NCBI GenBank assembly: GCA_003693705.1 | Contig: RBZT01000997.1 | Location: forward strand, 1 to 51,348 | Length of the DNA stretch: 51,348 nucleotides | Origin: Polymyxa betae | Lineage: Eukaryota > Endomyxa > Phytomyxea > Plasmodiophorida > Plasmodiophoridae | Reading direction: 5' to 3' | In this document: in pieces, positions 13,471-22,556 of the stretch | Position numbering within the stretch: the stretch's first letter is position 1 | Layout of the letters: every line of letters begins with the position of its first letter | Notes under the pieces: model-generated | What the model saw: the letters and a program-made list of their open reading frames with translations, nothing else | Told to the model about the DNA's origin: nothing | Database searches by the model: none | Program-made: the position numbers and the translations under genes

Positions 13471-14043
13471 TTATGGGATATCGCTGTCTTCATATTCAGG
13501 AACGGCAACTGACATTCCCTCAAGTTCTGTAGTCAAGCGGATTTGACAAGCAAGTCGAGTGCTGAATGTAATTATTTCAGTGATACAGCTCAGTACAACT
13601 AGAAAATACTCACTTGTGTTTCCTGTCAACAACTTCTTCTAACAAATCACTTTCTCTCCAGTCAGCTTTCGGTATCTGCTTTTCATTAGCCACAAATTTC
13701 GCCATTACAATTTATTCTTACTCGATTGAGGAATTCGTTGGCGATATCCACATGACAGAAGGTACATTGGGCTCCTTCGCCGAAGTTGTCGACAGAATCG
13801 CCGCCGCCTTGACAGGCACCATCAATTGGAATATCGTTCTTGCGAGCAGCTTCCAGCAACGTGTCACCAACTTGGCATGGGACTGTTACACGATCTCCAT
13901 ACAAATTAGCAAACGTGACAGAGATACTAGGATCTGGAGTCAAATACGTTCTGTCCAGAGGTTACGATATATTACTTTTGATGATTGGATTGCTTAACAG
14001 AACTCGTAGCGAACGTACGTAAGATAGTTCTAAGAGATATCAT
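13471..14043 (-). CDS. Mitochondrial 2Fe-2S ferredoxin, complex-I (C1-FDX)-like
   Basis: Four minus-strand exons (13976-14043, 13722-13950, 13614-13678, 13471-13561) give 150 residues. The N-terminus MISLRTILRTFATSS is a clear mitochondrial presequence. The ferredoxin fold follows: GDTLLEAARKNDIPIDGAC, then CTFCHVDIANEFL and TRLACQIRLTTELEGM. All four cluster cysteines are present, but the first two are separated by 15 residues instead of the usual 5. The end GMSVAVPEYEDSDIP resembles the complex-I-bound ferredoxin of plants and protists more than adrenodoxin, which is inference from memory. Exon 1 is needed to supply the start; the intron after it is only 25 nt (13951-13975), unless a weaker donor gives a 64-nt intron and a shorter presequence. 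Alternative: a Yah1/FDX-type ferredoxin for Fe-S cluster assembly. Confidence 0.75.
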
Positions 14044-14229
14044 TGAAGCAAGAAATGATATAAGAATGATATTATTCTGTGATGGAGATAGAAGAGGGGT
14101 ATCTCTCTATGTGATCTTTCATATGACAATGTGGCTGCGCCTCACAACATCGCTCCTCTCTCTCTCTATTTCAACAAATTAACATCGGAACTCGGTTTAT
14201 TGCAAAATTTCTGAGTAAACCAGTAAATT

Positions 14230-15471
14230 CTATTTCAGTCGAGTGGTATTAAAAGTCTGTCTAGTTGTAGTGTTGAAGGCGGCCGTGTTAATTACGCTCA
14301 TACTCTTATTATTGATGCCATGTTTCTCCTGCTCTAAAGATTTGGTTGAATTTCCATTCCCATGAAGTTCTGTAGAAGATTCAGTTTGATTACGTTCTGT
14401 AGATTGTGACAATGTTGAATTAGCAGAAATTGGTGCAGATGTCTTTGGTCCTGATGTTATGCTTGGAGTAAATGTTGGTACACTAGTAGCAGGTAATGAT
14501 AATGTAATTGCTGGGATAGGCTTAGAAAGTATTGATTTTCTGTTCAATTGATGTAGAGATAGAGATCTGGATGGTCTTCTAACTACATCTGTGTCCTCAT
14601 CTTGGTCCTCTTCTTCCTGATCCTGATCATCATCACAATCTTCAGCATCTACAACTGGTTCATCACTACATTCTTCGTCATTTGACGATATACGAATTGG
14701 ACGTCGAACAACACGTGTTCGCGGCTTGATTACAATCTTTGGTGATGGCAATATAATCTGTTGAGGTGTTTGCAATTGAACTGAACTTGGTGTAGGTAAT
14801 GTAGTTGGTGCTGATGTCATCATTACTTGTACTGGGGCAGTACTAGAGGGTACTGGCCCATTGGCAGCTGTACATGGACCATATGTAGCACCAGATGATA
14901 ATATAGGAGCTGCATCTGCTATAGACATCTTTGCAGTAATATTAACACCTGGAATACAGATTTCAATCTCAGGTAATGGTGTTGCTGGTGATGAAGTAGG
15001 AGCAGCTGATGTTGGAGCAGAGCTTGGCGCTGATGTTGATGGGGATGGTGTCGATGCTGATGTTGATGGGGATGGCGTTGATGCTGATGGGGATGGCGTT
15101 GAAGTTGGTTGATCTGCACTAGGAGATGAATTGTTATTAGTAGTAGTTGAATTCTGCTCTTGATGATGAGCTTGATCAGATTGAGAAGGTTTAGCAGGTT
15201 CTGGTTTGGGAGAATTATTGCTTGCAGGCTTGGGTGATGTTGCTGGCGATGGCTTACTATATGAATTACTTTTAGATTGATTATCAGATTCTGTACTAGG
15301 CTTATTATTGTTCGAGGAATTCGCAGTTGGAGTTGATGACGATTTAGGTGATGCTGCAGAATGTGGTTTTGGGGTCATTTGGACACCCACCATATTTGTT
15401 GCACTTTGAACTGAATCAGCTACAAATATAATCATAAGAATTAACACGCCTGCTCTATATGCAGACCTCAT
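14230..15471 (-). CDS. Secreted Ser/Thr/Pro-rich (mucin-like) protein
   Basis: Single exon of 413 residues. The start chosen is the Met that begins MRSAYRAGVLILMIIF, a signal peptide; the frame is open 25 codons further upstream but those codons add nothing recognisable. After the signal peptide come about 150 residues rich in Ser, Thr, Pro and Asn, including a short repeat of the type STPSPSTSA, then a small Cys-bearing segment (EIEICIPGVNITAK ... YGPC), another Ser/Thr region, a strongly acidic run (about residue 290: DDDQDQEEEDQDED) and a Thr/Asn-rich end. There is no C-terminal hydrophobic segment, so neither a membrane anchor nor a GPI signal is seen. Likely an O-glycosylated wall or extracellular protein. 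No family recognised. Confidence 0.65.
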   Translation of the reverse strand: MRSAYRAGVLILMIIFVADSVQSATNMVGVQMTPKPHSAASPKSSSTPTANSSNNNKPSTESDNQSKSNSYSKPSPATSPKPASNNSPKPEPAKPSQSDQAHHQEQNSTTTNNNSSPSADQPTSTPSPSASTPSPSTSASTPSPSTSAPSSAPTSAAPTSSPATPLPEIEICIPGVNITAKMSIADAAPILSSGATYGPCTAANGPVPSSTAPVQVMMTSAPTTLPTPSSVQLQTPQQIILPSPKIVIKPRTRVVRRPIRISSNDEECSDEPVVDAEDCDDDQDQEEEDQDEDTDVVRRPSRSLSLHQLNRKSILSKPIPAITLSLPATSVPTFTPSITSGPKTSAPISANSTLSQSTERNQTESSTELHGNGNSTKSLEQEKHGINNKSMSVINTAAFNTTTRQTFNTTRLK

Positions 15472-16084
15472 CTTGCTCAGTAAATAAATTAACGATCTTG
15501 ATAAAATGTGAGTAAGTTGGTCCCAGTTCCCCCAATAATGACTCAAATATCATCACTATTTCTACGTTGACTCATTACTAATCCTGATCTACAAAATACT
15601 TCTTATCAGAAGTGCCCTCGCATACAAATCTGATTATTTCGATATACAGTCTGGAAATAAATTTCAAGTTCAAGTTTAAAGAACGACTTAAAAGACTTAA
15701 AACGTTTGTTAAATACAGGTAGTAGGAGACATCGATCTGATAGCATTTGATATAATGATCATTGAGATCCAGTATTACCAATCTGTAGTCCTGATGTTAC
15801 AAAGAATGTTGCAGTCTGGTATAATATGTCTTCAGTAATGTAAACTGTAGGGTATTTCTGATACTTTGAACCCTATTGGGTTATATTACACTGTAAAGAG
15901 GTTGAAATAAGGTAGATTGATATTTGATTTAATCCAGATCGAATTAAAGAATTTGGTGTCGGGTATCCGATTATCAACATGCCCATAATCTGTTGAATTA
16001 AATTCATAATCGGTTTGATATATCGTAAGGATTGCATTAAGCGTTTGCTCACACAGTGTGAGTACCATCACAGTTGTTATTGAA
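15472..16084. other. Divergent intergenic region between mucin-like gene and B9D1
   Basis: About 610 bp, AT-rich, with no supportable gene. It must hold the promoters of both flanking genes, which point away from each other. Confidence 0.5.
16048..16062. promoter_or_regulatory. Perfect 7-bp inverted repeat upstream of B9D1
   Basis: CTCACAC-A-GTGTGAG lies 22 bp before the B9D1 start codon. A perfect dyad this close to the start could be a protein-binding site; it does not match the RFX X-box known from animal ciliary genes. Function is inference only. Confidence 0.3.
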
Positions 16085-16752
16085 ATGTCAGAATCTGGAT
16101 TCTATCTAATGGTGACAGGCCAGATCGAAGCCTGTAAGATGTCGACAGTTGATAATCTCTATTGTCGATATCATTATAAGTTTGGTAAAGATTGGAGATA
16201 CGTCAATGTAGGTGAGAGCAGGTTCTTAGCTGCTAATATCTTCTCTAATAATAATGCCATTTATACCATGATTAGGGCTTAGAATTTGGAATGTCTCAAA
16301 TAGCTCGCTCTGTATCTGGATCTGAAGGTGTATTCGTCTGGAATTATCCAATTGACACCAGTTTTCGTAGTACAAATCCATATGGATGGCCTCAACTTGT
16401 GATTAGTTTATATGGATTTAATATATTTGGTAAAGATGTTGTTAGAGGTTATGGATTTATTCATATTCCAACAACACCTGGTAGACATGAACGTTATATC
16501 AAATTATATGCACCAAGATCATCATCGATCTGCAGCCAAATTGTCAATTATATATTCGGATCACCACCTGAATATTTCGATAGCAATTTCGTGGCGCAGG
16601 GCAAAGGTCGTGAAGTCACACGAGTATCTTCCAATGGATGTGTTAAAGTCGTATTTAATGTCGCAACCAAAAACATGAAAGCATTCGGGTATAGCGTCAA
16701 TGATTCAATGACGTCAGCTATGCAAGACGAATTACAAGAGAAGGCTGCTTGA
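16085..16752 (+). CDS. B9D1: B9 domain-containing protein 1 (ciliary transition zone)
   Basis: Two exons (16085-16207, 16276-16752; GTAGGT donor) give 199 residues, against about 204 in human B9D1. The B9 (C2-like) domain fills the protein: VTGQIEACKMSTVDNLYC, then FVWNYPIDTSFRSTNPYGWP, GKDVVRGYGFIHIP, PGRHERYIKLY and the end motif GREVTRVSSNG with VVFNVATKNMKAFGY. These are diagnostic for B9D1 rather than B9D2 or MKS1. The protein belongs to the MKS module of the transition zone, which gates entry into the cilium. ATG 16085 fits the family start. It lies upstream of and opposite to the unrecognised gene at 16822. Confidence 0.95.
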
Positions 16753-16821
16753 TATAATTCTGCTTTATGATTTAATCAAAATCGTGACAGTTTCAATACT
16801 GAAACTGTATTAAATATATTA

Positions 16822-17274
16822 TTAGGCGGTATCAGCAGATTGAGCACGAACATTCTGTGGCGATTGCAACCTGATCGATGCATCTTCATATATAGCTGAT
16901 AAATTGCCCAATATCTTATTATCGCTTAATATTGACATAATCTTGAGCTCGAGATTTGATGCTAATTCCTGCAACTGATCCACATCTTGTCCTGTTATTA
17001 CTATTGGTTCTGACATAACAGGCTCCTCTTTCAATACAGATCGAATAGATATTTCCATCTCTTCGATCTTAACTGCCATCAACTCAAGATCCTCTTGATC
17101 ATACAACAATGCCTTCTGGATGCATTCCGATAGCGAATCCAGCATTACCATGAACCGATCGTGCTTGTAGAAGTTGTGTCGTTGATCTTGAGCGTTGATA
17201 GTGATGGAAGAGATTAAGGATTCCATTTGAGTAATAAAATCACTTAATGGGCATGATGTAATAGTTGATTGCAT
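16822..17274 (-). CDS. Unrecognised small helical protein
   Basis: Single exon, 150 residues, starting at the first ATG (MQSTITSCP). It is acidic and predicted by eye to be mostly alpha-helical with coiled-coil-like heptads (for example LELMAVKIEEMEISIRSVL and LQELASNLELKIMSILS). No signal peptide, membrane segment or catalytic motif. Size and composition resemble small scaffolding subunits such as those of BLOC/BORC-type or centrosomal complexes, but there is no real match. It converges with B9D1 (70 bp between stops), and bZIP-like sites lie 60-85 bp upstream of its start. Confidence 0.6.
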   Translation of the reverse strand: MQSTITSCPLSDFITQMESLISSITINAQDQRHNFYKHDRFMVMLDSLSECIQKALLYDQEDLELMAVKIEEMEISIRSVLKEEPVMSEPIVITGQDVDQLQELASNLELKIMSILSDNKILGNLSAIYEDASIRLQSPQNVRAQSADTA

Positions 17275-17334
17275 ACCCAAGTATTATACAAATTTGATTC
17301 ATGTTCATCATGTTCTAAAACTTGAAGGTCATCA

Positions 17335-17357
17335 TGACTCAAGCCTCATTGACGTCA
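17335..17357. promoter_or_regulatory. Adjacent AP-1-like and CRE-like sites
   Basis: TGACTCA (17335-17341) and the perfect palindrome TGACGTCA (17350-17357) stand 8 bp apart, 60-85 bp upstream of the start of the gene at 17274. Both are classical bZIP binding sites. A third TGACGTCA occurs at 20013-20020. Binding is inference. Confidence 0.35.
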
Positions 17358-17381
17358 GTTATCATCAACTGTTTCATTTCT

Positions 17382-18225
17382 TTATACAGTATTGGTTAAT
17401 GCATCTTCATTCGATTGCTGTTCATCAAGTGGCCAAAGTTGACACAATCGTTTAGATAACAGATTATGTCTCTTTAATACGTGATATGCTAGCAAGAAGA
17501 TGATGACCATTATGGCGATTACAACAAGGTAGCACCACCATGACCTTTGTTGAGTTTCTGGTTTGGGTTTTTGGAACTTCAATGGGATCTCGTTAATAGC
17601 ATCGTTCAATTCAATCCAAACTTGGAACTAATCAAGAATATCAGTTGCAGACTCTTCAATTGATTTTATATGTAGACCTGTCCAAAATTCCATCGTGCTA
17701 TATTGGTGCCTATTTCTTCTAATCTGTCCAACTGTTCGGTTAGCAATGAATCAATTTCCATAAAGTATTCACGAATTAAGCTAGCGGATCTGAAACGATC
17801 TTGAAGATGGTTAAAGACCAGATACAGAAATTGGTTCTGTGCAATTTCTTCCATAAAATTCTTGAACTGATCTGGATTATTCAAGTAACCTTCGATCGTG
17901 GTCGAACGTAATTCTCGAACTCGATTCAGGAATAGAGCTAGATGAATGGAGCTAGACAAGATCGTTAACCAGATTACCTAAATGCAGGACAAAGTCAACA
18001 TGATTACCTTGCAGAAAGTGAATTAACATCAAGAATAGCTTGAATAATGAGTTGACCAGCTGTAATACTATCTCCATAACCTGGTTCTAATCTCAAACTA
18101 CAGATTGTTTCGTCTTGCGATAATATCGTCAGGACTTGTCCAGCATAATCAAATGCATCTTCATCTACATTGTTCGATTTCGTATTTGGAACTAGACATA
18201 GAATCAGTAGCAAGACTAGATGCAT
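17382..18225 (-). CDS. Unrecognised single-pass membrane protein with signal peptide
   Basis: Three exons (18008-18225, 17678-17951, 17382-17627) give 245 residues. It begins with a signal peptide (MHLVLLLILCLVPNTKS), continues with a largely helical luminal or extracellular domain of about 165 residues, and has one transmembrane segment near residues 188-210 (WWCYLVVIAIMVIIFLLAYHV) followed by a short cytosolic tail. Type I topology is therefore expected. The luminal part has helix-forming stretches rich in Leu, Glu and Asp and few Cys. No family recognised; a secretory-pathway or nuclear-envelope role is possible. The 5' intron contains two possible acceptors; the one used here keeps the frame. 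Confidence 0.65.
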
Positions 18226-18493
18226 GATTAGCGAGTTTAAATATGGATTGGAAATGGGGAATCGTTGATGGTTGGTTCCGTTGTATTTCTAATGTCAATC
18301 AATCATTATGCATCAAATGAATGTTTTATATCATTTGACTCATGTCTATATTGTTACATTTGTACAGTATGGTAGTACCTGTACATAACATAACATATGG
18401 CTCAACAGTAAGGATTGCACCAGAAATGTGAATACTGTGAACAGTATTAACTTATTTATATTTCAATTTGATTGAAAATCCTGAAGCTGGTTT

Positions 18494-19738
18494 TTACGTA
18501 TAGGGTTCTCCCAAGTTCTCTATAGAAGCTTGAAGCGGAAACGCTCTTGCTAATGATGGATCTAGAAGCATATCTCTATCCCGAACATCACCACCATTAC
18601 CGGATACTGTTGTTGTTGGACCATTCGGTGATAATGGATATGGGAACAGGTTCAATGAATCGCTGGATGCATTCAAATTAAGAGGTGGGCAACCCCAGAT
18701 TGTTTGTTGACTTCCTGGGGCTATCAGAACTTTCTCCACACATGCCTGCATCTGTTCCAGTCCTTGCAGAGCTTGTTTCTGCATTTTTAGGTTAGGCTTC
18801 TGGTTTGCTAATAGCTATACAAAGGTTAGTGCGTAGAACAATGATACCAACGAGTATATACCTCTTGGTGAGCAAATGGGAGCTCGTTTCCATTTGCTGT
18901 AAATTCGTTTAGATGTGACATTACGAATTGCATCGTTTGTGGATCAACAGAATCTGCTTTGATTTCGGCCTCGATGACGTTTTCTTTATTTAAACTTTGC
19001 CTTTTGCGCTTGTTACTGGCAAGAGTCGGTGCAGTTGATCCATCTGGGGAATATTCTCTAAGAAACGATGCTAAGAAGAGCATCATCTGTTGCTGAACCT
19101 AAACAAACTGTTCACTCCCTGTATGAAAACACAACCGACGCTCAAACCTTCCACATTTGTTGGTATTGAGTTTTCAAGCTCTCCACTTGATTCTGCAATT
19201 CGTCCATCACAACCTAACCGAAGAAATTAGTCGAGCATTGTGAGATCTCAAACAATCGAACTTTTGAGCGGCTAAACACTGCCATTGAGTTACAATTGCT
19301 ACCAGAGGCAGGTTTCGCAAGCGCATGTTTTCGCTTAATTCTTGATAGCAGATCATCTCGCCCTCTCAAAAACGCTTGATGTTTAAATTCGATATTGCTG
19401 TCATGAGCGAATTTGTGGAAACCATAAAGATTTAACTGACGAACGAACGAAGAGAAATTTTTGTGTTTGAAATACCTATACATTGATATGAATTTAACAG
19501 CAGCTGTGTACAAAGGGATTTCAAACCTAGGCAAGACAAACTGTGCAAATTCATGCTCTTTCTTAACAATAAAGCCATCGCCTTGTGAGTTCCAGGAGAT
19601 GATATCGTGATGATCGCCACCGGACACCATGAGCCAGGTTTTCGAGATAAATGCCGGGAGCGGCTTGGGCATAGAATCAGGTCTGTCATGTCTGATATGA
19701 TGCTTGGGATGATCATGGGTATAATGCATTGATGTCAT
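18494..19738 (-). CDS. HSF: Heat shock transcription factor
   Basis: Five exons (19527-19738, 19280-19475, 19148-19213, 18862-19098, 18494-18814) give about 343 residues. The HSF DNA-binding domain spans roughly residues 27-118: PAFISKTWLMVSGGDHHDII, then SFVRQLNLYGFHKF with the recognition helix intact, and FLRGRDDLLSRIKRK. The intron at the winged-helix position is in phase 2. A coiled-coil oligomerisation region follows (DELQNQVESLKTQYQQMW, continued by VQQQMMLFLASFLRE), then a possible basic nuclear signal (NKRKRQS). The C-terminus is Ser/Pro-rich and likely the activation domain. The donor of exon 2 is uncertain: two GT sites about 12 nt apart keep the frame. The protein binds nGAAn arrays; two TTCnnGAA pairs lie upstream, so autoregulation is possible. 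Confidence 0.9.
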
Positions 19739-19739
19739 C

Positions 19740-20186
19740 GTGTATGTGATGATTACAGAAATGAGATAGTGATATGGAGGTTACTTGGTATAAGACGAGG
19801 TGGACCCCACCCACTTATACAGGTAGTAGATCTCTATCTTCTCTCTTCTCTCAAGATTTAACAGATAGATAGATAGATGTAACACAGTATACCCTCTCAG
19901 CTCGATTACAATACAAAATGATAAAGAGACCACAACCAAAATCGAACCTGTTTACAATTCCAATGACGATCGCATATCAGCTCCAAGGTTGACAAAAGAA
20001 GCCGATTCCAAGTGACGTCACATTCACCAGCGAGTTGGTTCTGGAATGATCGGGAACCCTCAGATCCAGTGCCCCTCTGTCCCCAAGCTTCCAGAATAAT
20101 TTCTGCCTTATCTATTTCCTTATCGTTTAGTTGGCTTTTCACATATATGACGAAGCAATGAACGTATCAAGTATGTAGGGATAGAA
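19740..20186. promoter_or_regulatory. HSF upstream region with heat-shock-element-like and CRE sites
   Basis: The 450 bp between HSF and the end of PPME1 contain TTCTGGAA (20039-20046), TTCCAGAA (20089-20096) and TGACGTCA (20013-20020), plus a short GATA microsatellite at 19863-19878. TTCnnGAA is the minimal head-to-head pair of a heat shock element. A 78-codon open frame on the minus strand here looks accidental. Confidence 0.35.
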
Positions 20187-21485
20187 TTAAGGCCTTTTGG
20201 CCGACCATTTGGCATTGATTGCTGCAAGCTCTGAGAACCTATTACGAACAATGAATTGATTCAAGATACGGCTAAGATCTTGGGGTGAATCTTCCTGAAT
20301 AGAATGGCATCCTGTAACAATCTCAACTTGTAATCTGCCTTGCATTTGGCAAATTAGAATGTCCCTATGAAAAAAATCAGTTTAATTTCGCAAGTTTACT
20401 TGAATGCAGGAACTTACTTATCCATTCGGTCCGTACTTGCTAAAACAAGCAGCTTAGCACATTTGAGATTAACAAACATTTCCGTCAATCCTTGATACCA
20501 AGAGACCCAATACGACTCAGATTTCGCTAAATCGGTTCTCCATTCCCATCGGTGCAAATTCGGATTGAGACACAGTTGATATGGAAGAGAAATCTACAAA
20601 GCGGTTCAATGCAATACAGATCGAAAGAAGAAACCGAACCTTGGCAGCTTCTCGTGACCTTATAGTTCCAGTATGAGTAATATAATCAATAGCTTCAGAT
20701 ACTGATTCAAATGATTTAGGTCTCTGTGCTAAAAATCCTGGCATATGTACCAATGCTGGTATGGCAGTACCTAAGAATTTTTCAAATTTGTCTCAAATCA
20801 TAAAAATGAGATACCTTCTACAACATCTACAACGCAAACACCTGCAATCTTGATCTTTTCAGAATGTGCAATGCGAACAGCCAATGCACCGCCAAGGCTA
20901 TGGCCTAATTAGATGAGAAAGTAAGAAGCATACAGAAGTGCTGATATCATTGTTACCAACTAAAGAAATGAAGGCTGATGAAGGAACACTTTTCAGAATA
21001 ACAGCTACAGCATCGTCGACTAAAGTTTCATTAGACTATATAATACTGTTAGCATATCTAGATAATGAATGAACCGATTCAGACCAGATTCAATTGATCT
21101 TTGCATCTTGTCTCGCCTATTATCAATAATTTATTAACATATCACCAATAGATCTACAAATACCAACCATGGCCGCGATAATCGAATGCCATAACGCCGA
21201 ATTGCGATTTCAACTGTCGCTATTCTCAACATTATCAAATAAAACATGTACATAATAGATTGAATTGATATAACGTACAGCAACAAGAGCCCAGCTCATA
21301 CTTGTATGCCCACATCCATGCAGAAATACTAATACAACATTGCTATCCATATTACCGCCTTCGTACACACAGAATACCTAAAGCCAATAATCAGAATTCG
21401 GGTGTAAACCCAATCAGCAACGTCTGACATCATCTGCAACTGATACATAATGACATCGATCATAGAAGTCCAATGGTGATGTCAT
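20187..21485 (-). CDS. PPME1: Protein phosphatase methylesterase 1
   Basis: Nine exons (21429-21485, 21279-21377, 21168-21219, 21085-21116, 20957-21035, 20815-20904, 20640-20770, 20418-20593, 20187-20364) give 297 residues. The alpha/beta-hydrolase core is complete: oxyanion motif LVFLHGCGHTSMSW, nucleophile in VGHSLGGALAV, family-specific VVDVVEGTAIPAL with the catalytic Asp, and His in TGCHSIQEDSP. FLAQRPKSF and the W(R)TDLAKSESYW segment are specific to PPME1. The enzyme removes the carboxyl methyl group from the C-terminal leucine of the PP2A catalytic subunit. The protein is shorter than human PPME1 because it lacks the acidic insert before the W-R-x-D-L segment. It is read in the same direction as HSF. 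Confidence 0.93.
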
Positions 21486-21667
21486 GTGTTCTGCGTGTAA
21501 TAACTATGATGACTATGATGTATTACTCGATATTCAAACTCACATGACCAATCACAAATCACGAATCAACACCTTCTCACATCACAGATTCTCTACAGTC
21601 CAAATTCACATTCTTTTCAAACTTTGTTGGATCAGAAACATTCTTTAGTTAACAGTCGAACACTTGG

Positions 21668-21856
21668 ATGCAGAATGGATTTAAGGAATCGAATACATCG
21701 AACTGGTCAGCTTATTACTGCAAATTTGTCAGTTTTAAGTATGTAATTACTCCATGTTTGAATAATGGCTAATTTCTCTGAAGCAACCCTACAAGCAGAT
21801 CTGTATGGAATATTGATCTAAAGAGCTCATTGAATATGGTTTCAACGATTATCAAG
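21668..21856 (+). CDS. Unresolved plus-strand locus (two exons traceable)
   Basis: Exons 21668-21738 and 21784-21856 join at a GTATGT donor and give a frame reading MQNGFKESNTSNWSAY ... TSRSVWNIDLKSSLNMVSTI. An alternative start at 21675 with a GTAATT donor gives the same second exon. Downstream, to about 22270, open stretches such as VIDGAFLVLTILTDTRF and MLDFNDQSEHMDVTITC look coding, but I could not join them without frame conflicts. The beta-strand/helix pattern is vaguely like a sliding-clamp protein; that is speculation. The gene would be divergent from PPME1. From 22270 to 22556 nothing is seen. Confidence 0.3.
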
Positions 21857-22556
21857 GTCTGATTGATCCACGACTCAACCAAAGCATGGTTTGTACGTAC
21901 TAACAGTTCGACATTGATAGAACTAATCCTGCACTTTGGTTATTGATGGAGCTTTTCTTGTTCTCACAATCCTGACTGATACAAGATTTACAGAAAGCCT
22001 GAATTCTGCCACCTTCAGTTCGTTGAAGTTGGTCATATATAGGTATCAACCTCCTATATCTAGCCAAAGCCATTATCACTCGCGCTACCTGAGATCCTTT
22101 TGAACTCCAACAGAAACGTCTGATTATGTTGGACTTTAATGATCAGAGCGAGCATATGGACGTCACGATCACATGTTCAGAATGGGTTATAAACATGACA
22201 TCAAACAGTATACAACCAGTATTTGTACCGACTACAGTAATACAAACTTAAATAGTTCAATTCAAAAGAACCTTAAAGGGCAGCAATGTCAACTTTATCG
22301 GTTAATTGACAGCAGAGTATGCTGATACAAAAATAGTCATGCATGATATTGGTCAACCAGAACAGTATTTACAACATTGAACTGATTGTCGACCGTCACC
22401 ATTAACGATTGGCGATGGCGTTGTAATGGCGCGGGATCACCGTTAAGATTTCGTTAGATAAGTCATTATGGTGAACATGAGGTTATTGATATTTAGTCAT
22501 GTATTTAAGTAGGGTACTGTTCTGGATTTCATCAAAAAACTTGCTGTAAAGTTGAT

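Noticed and set aside
15886..16071. Minus-strand 61-codon frame upstream of B9D1
   Set aside because: Low-complexity AT-rich translation; region acts as a divergent promoter.
19906..20142. 78-codon minus-strand open frame between HSF and PPME1
   Set aside because: No recognisable features; sits in the HSF upstream region with regulatory-looking sites.
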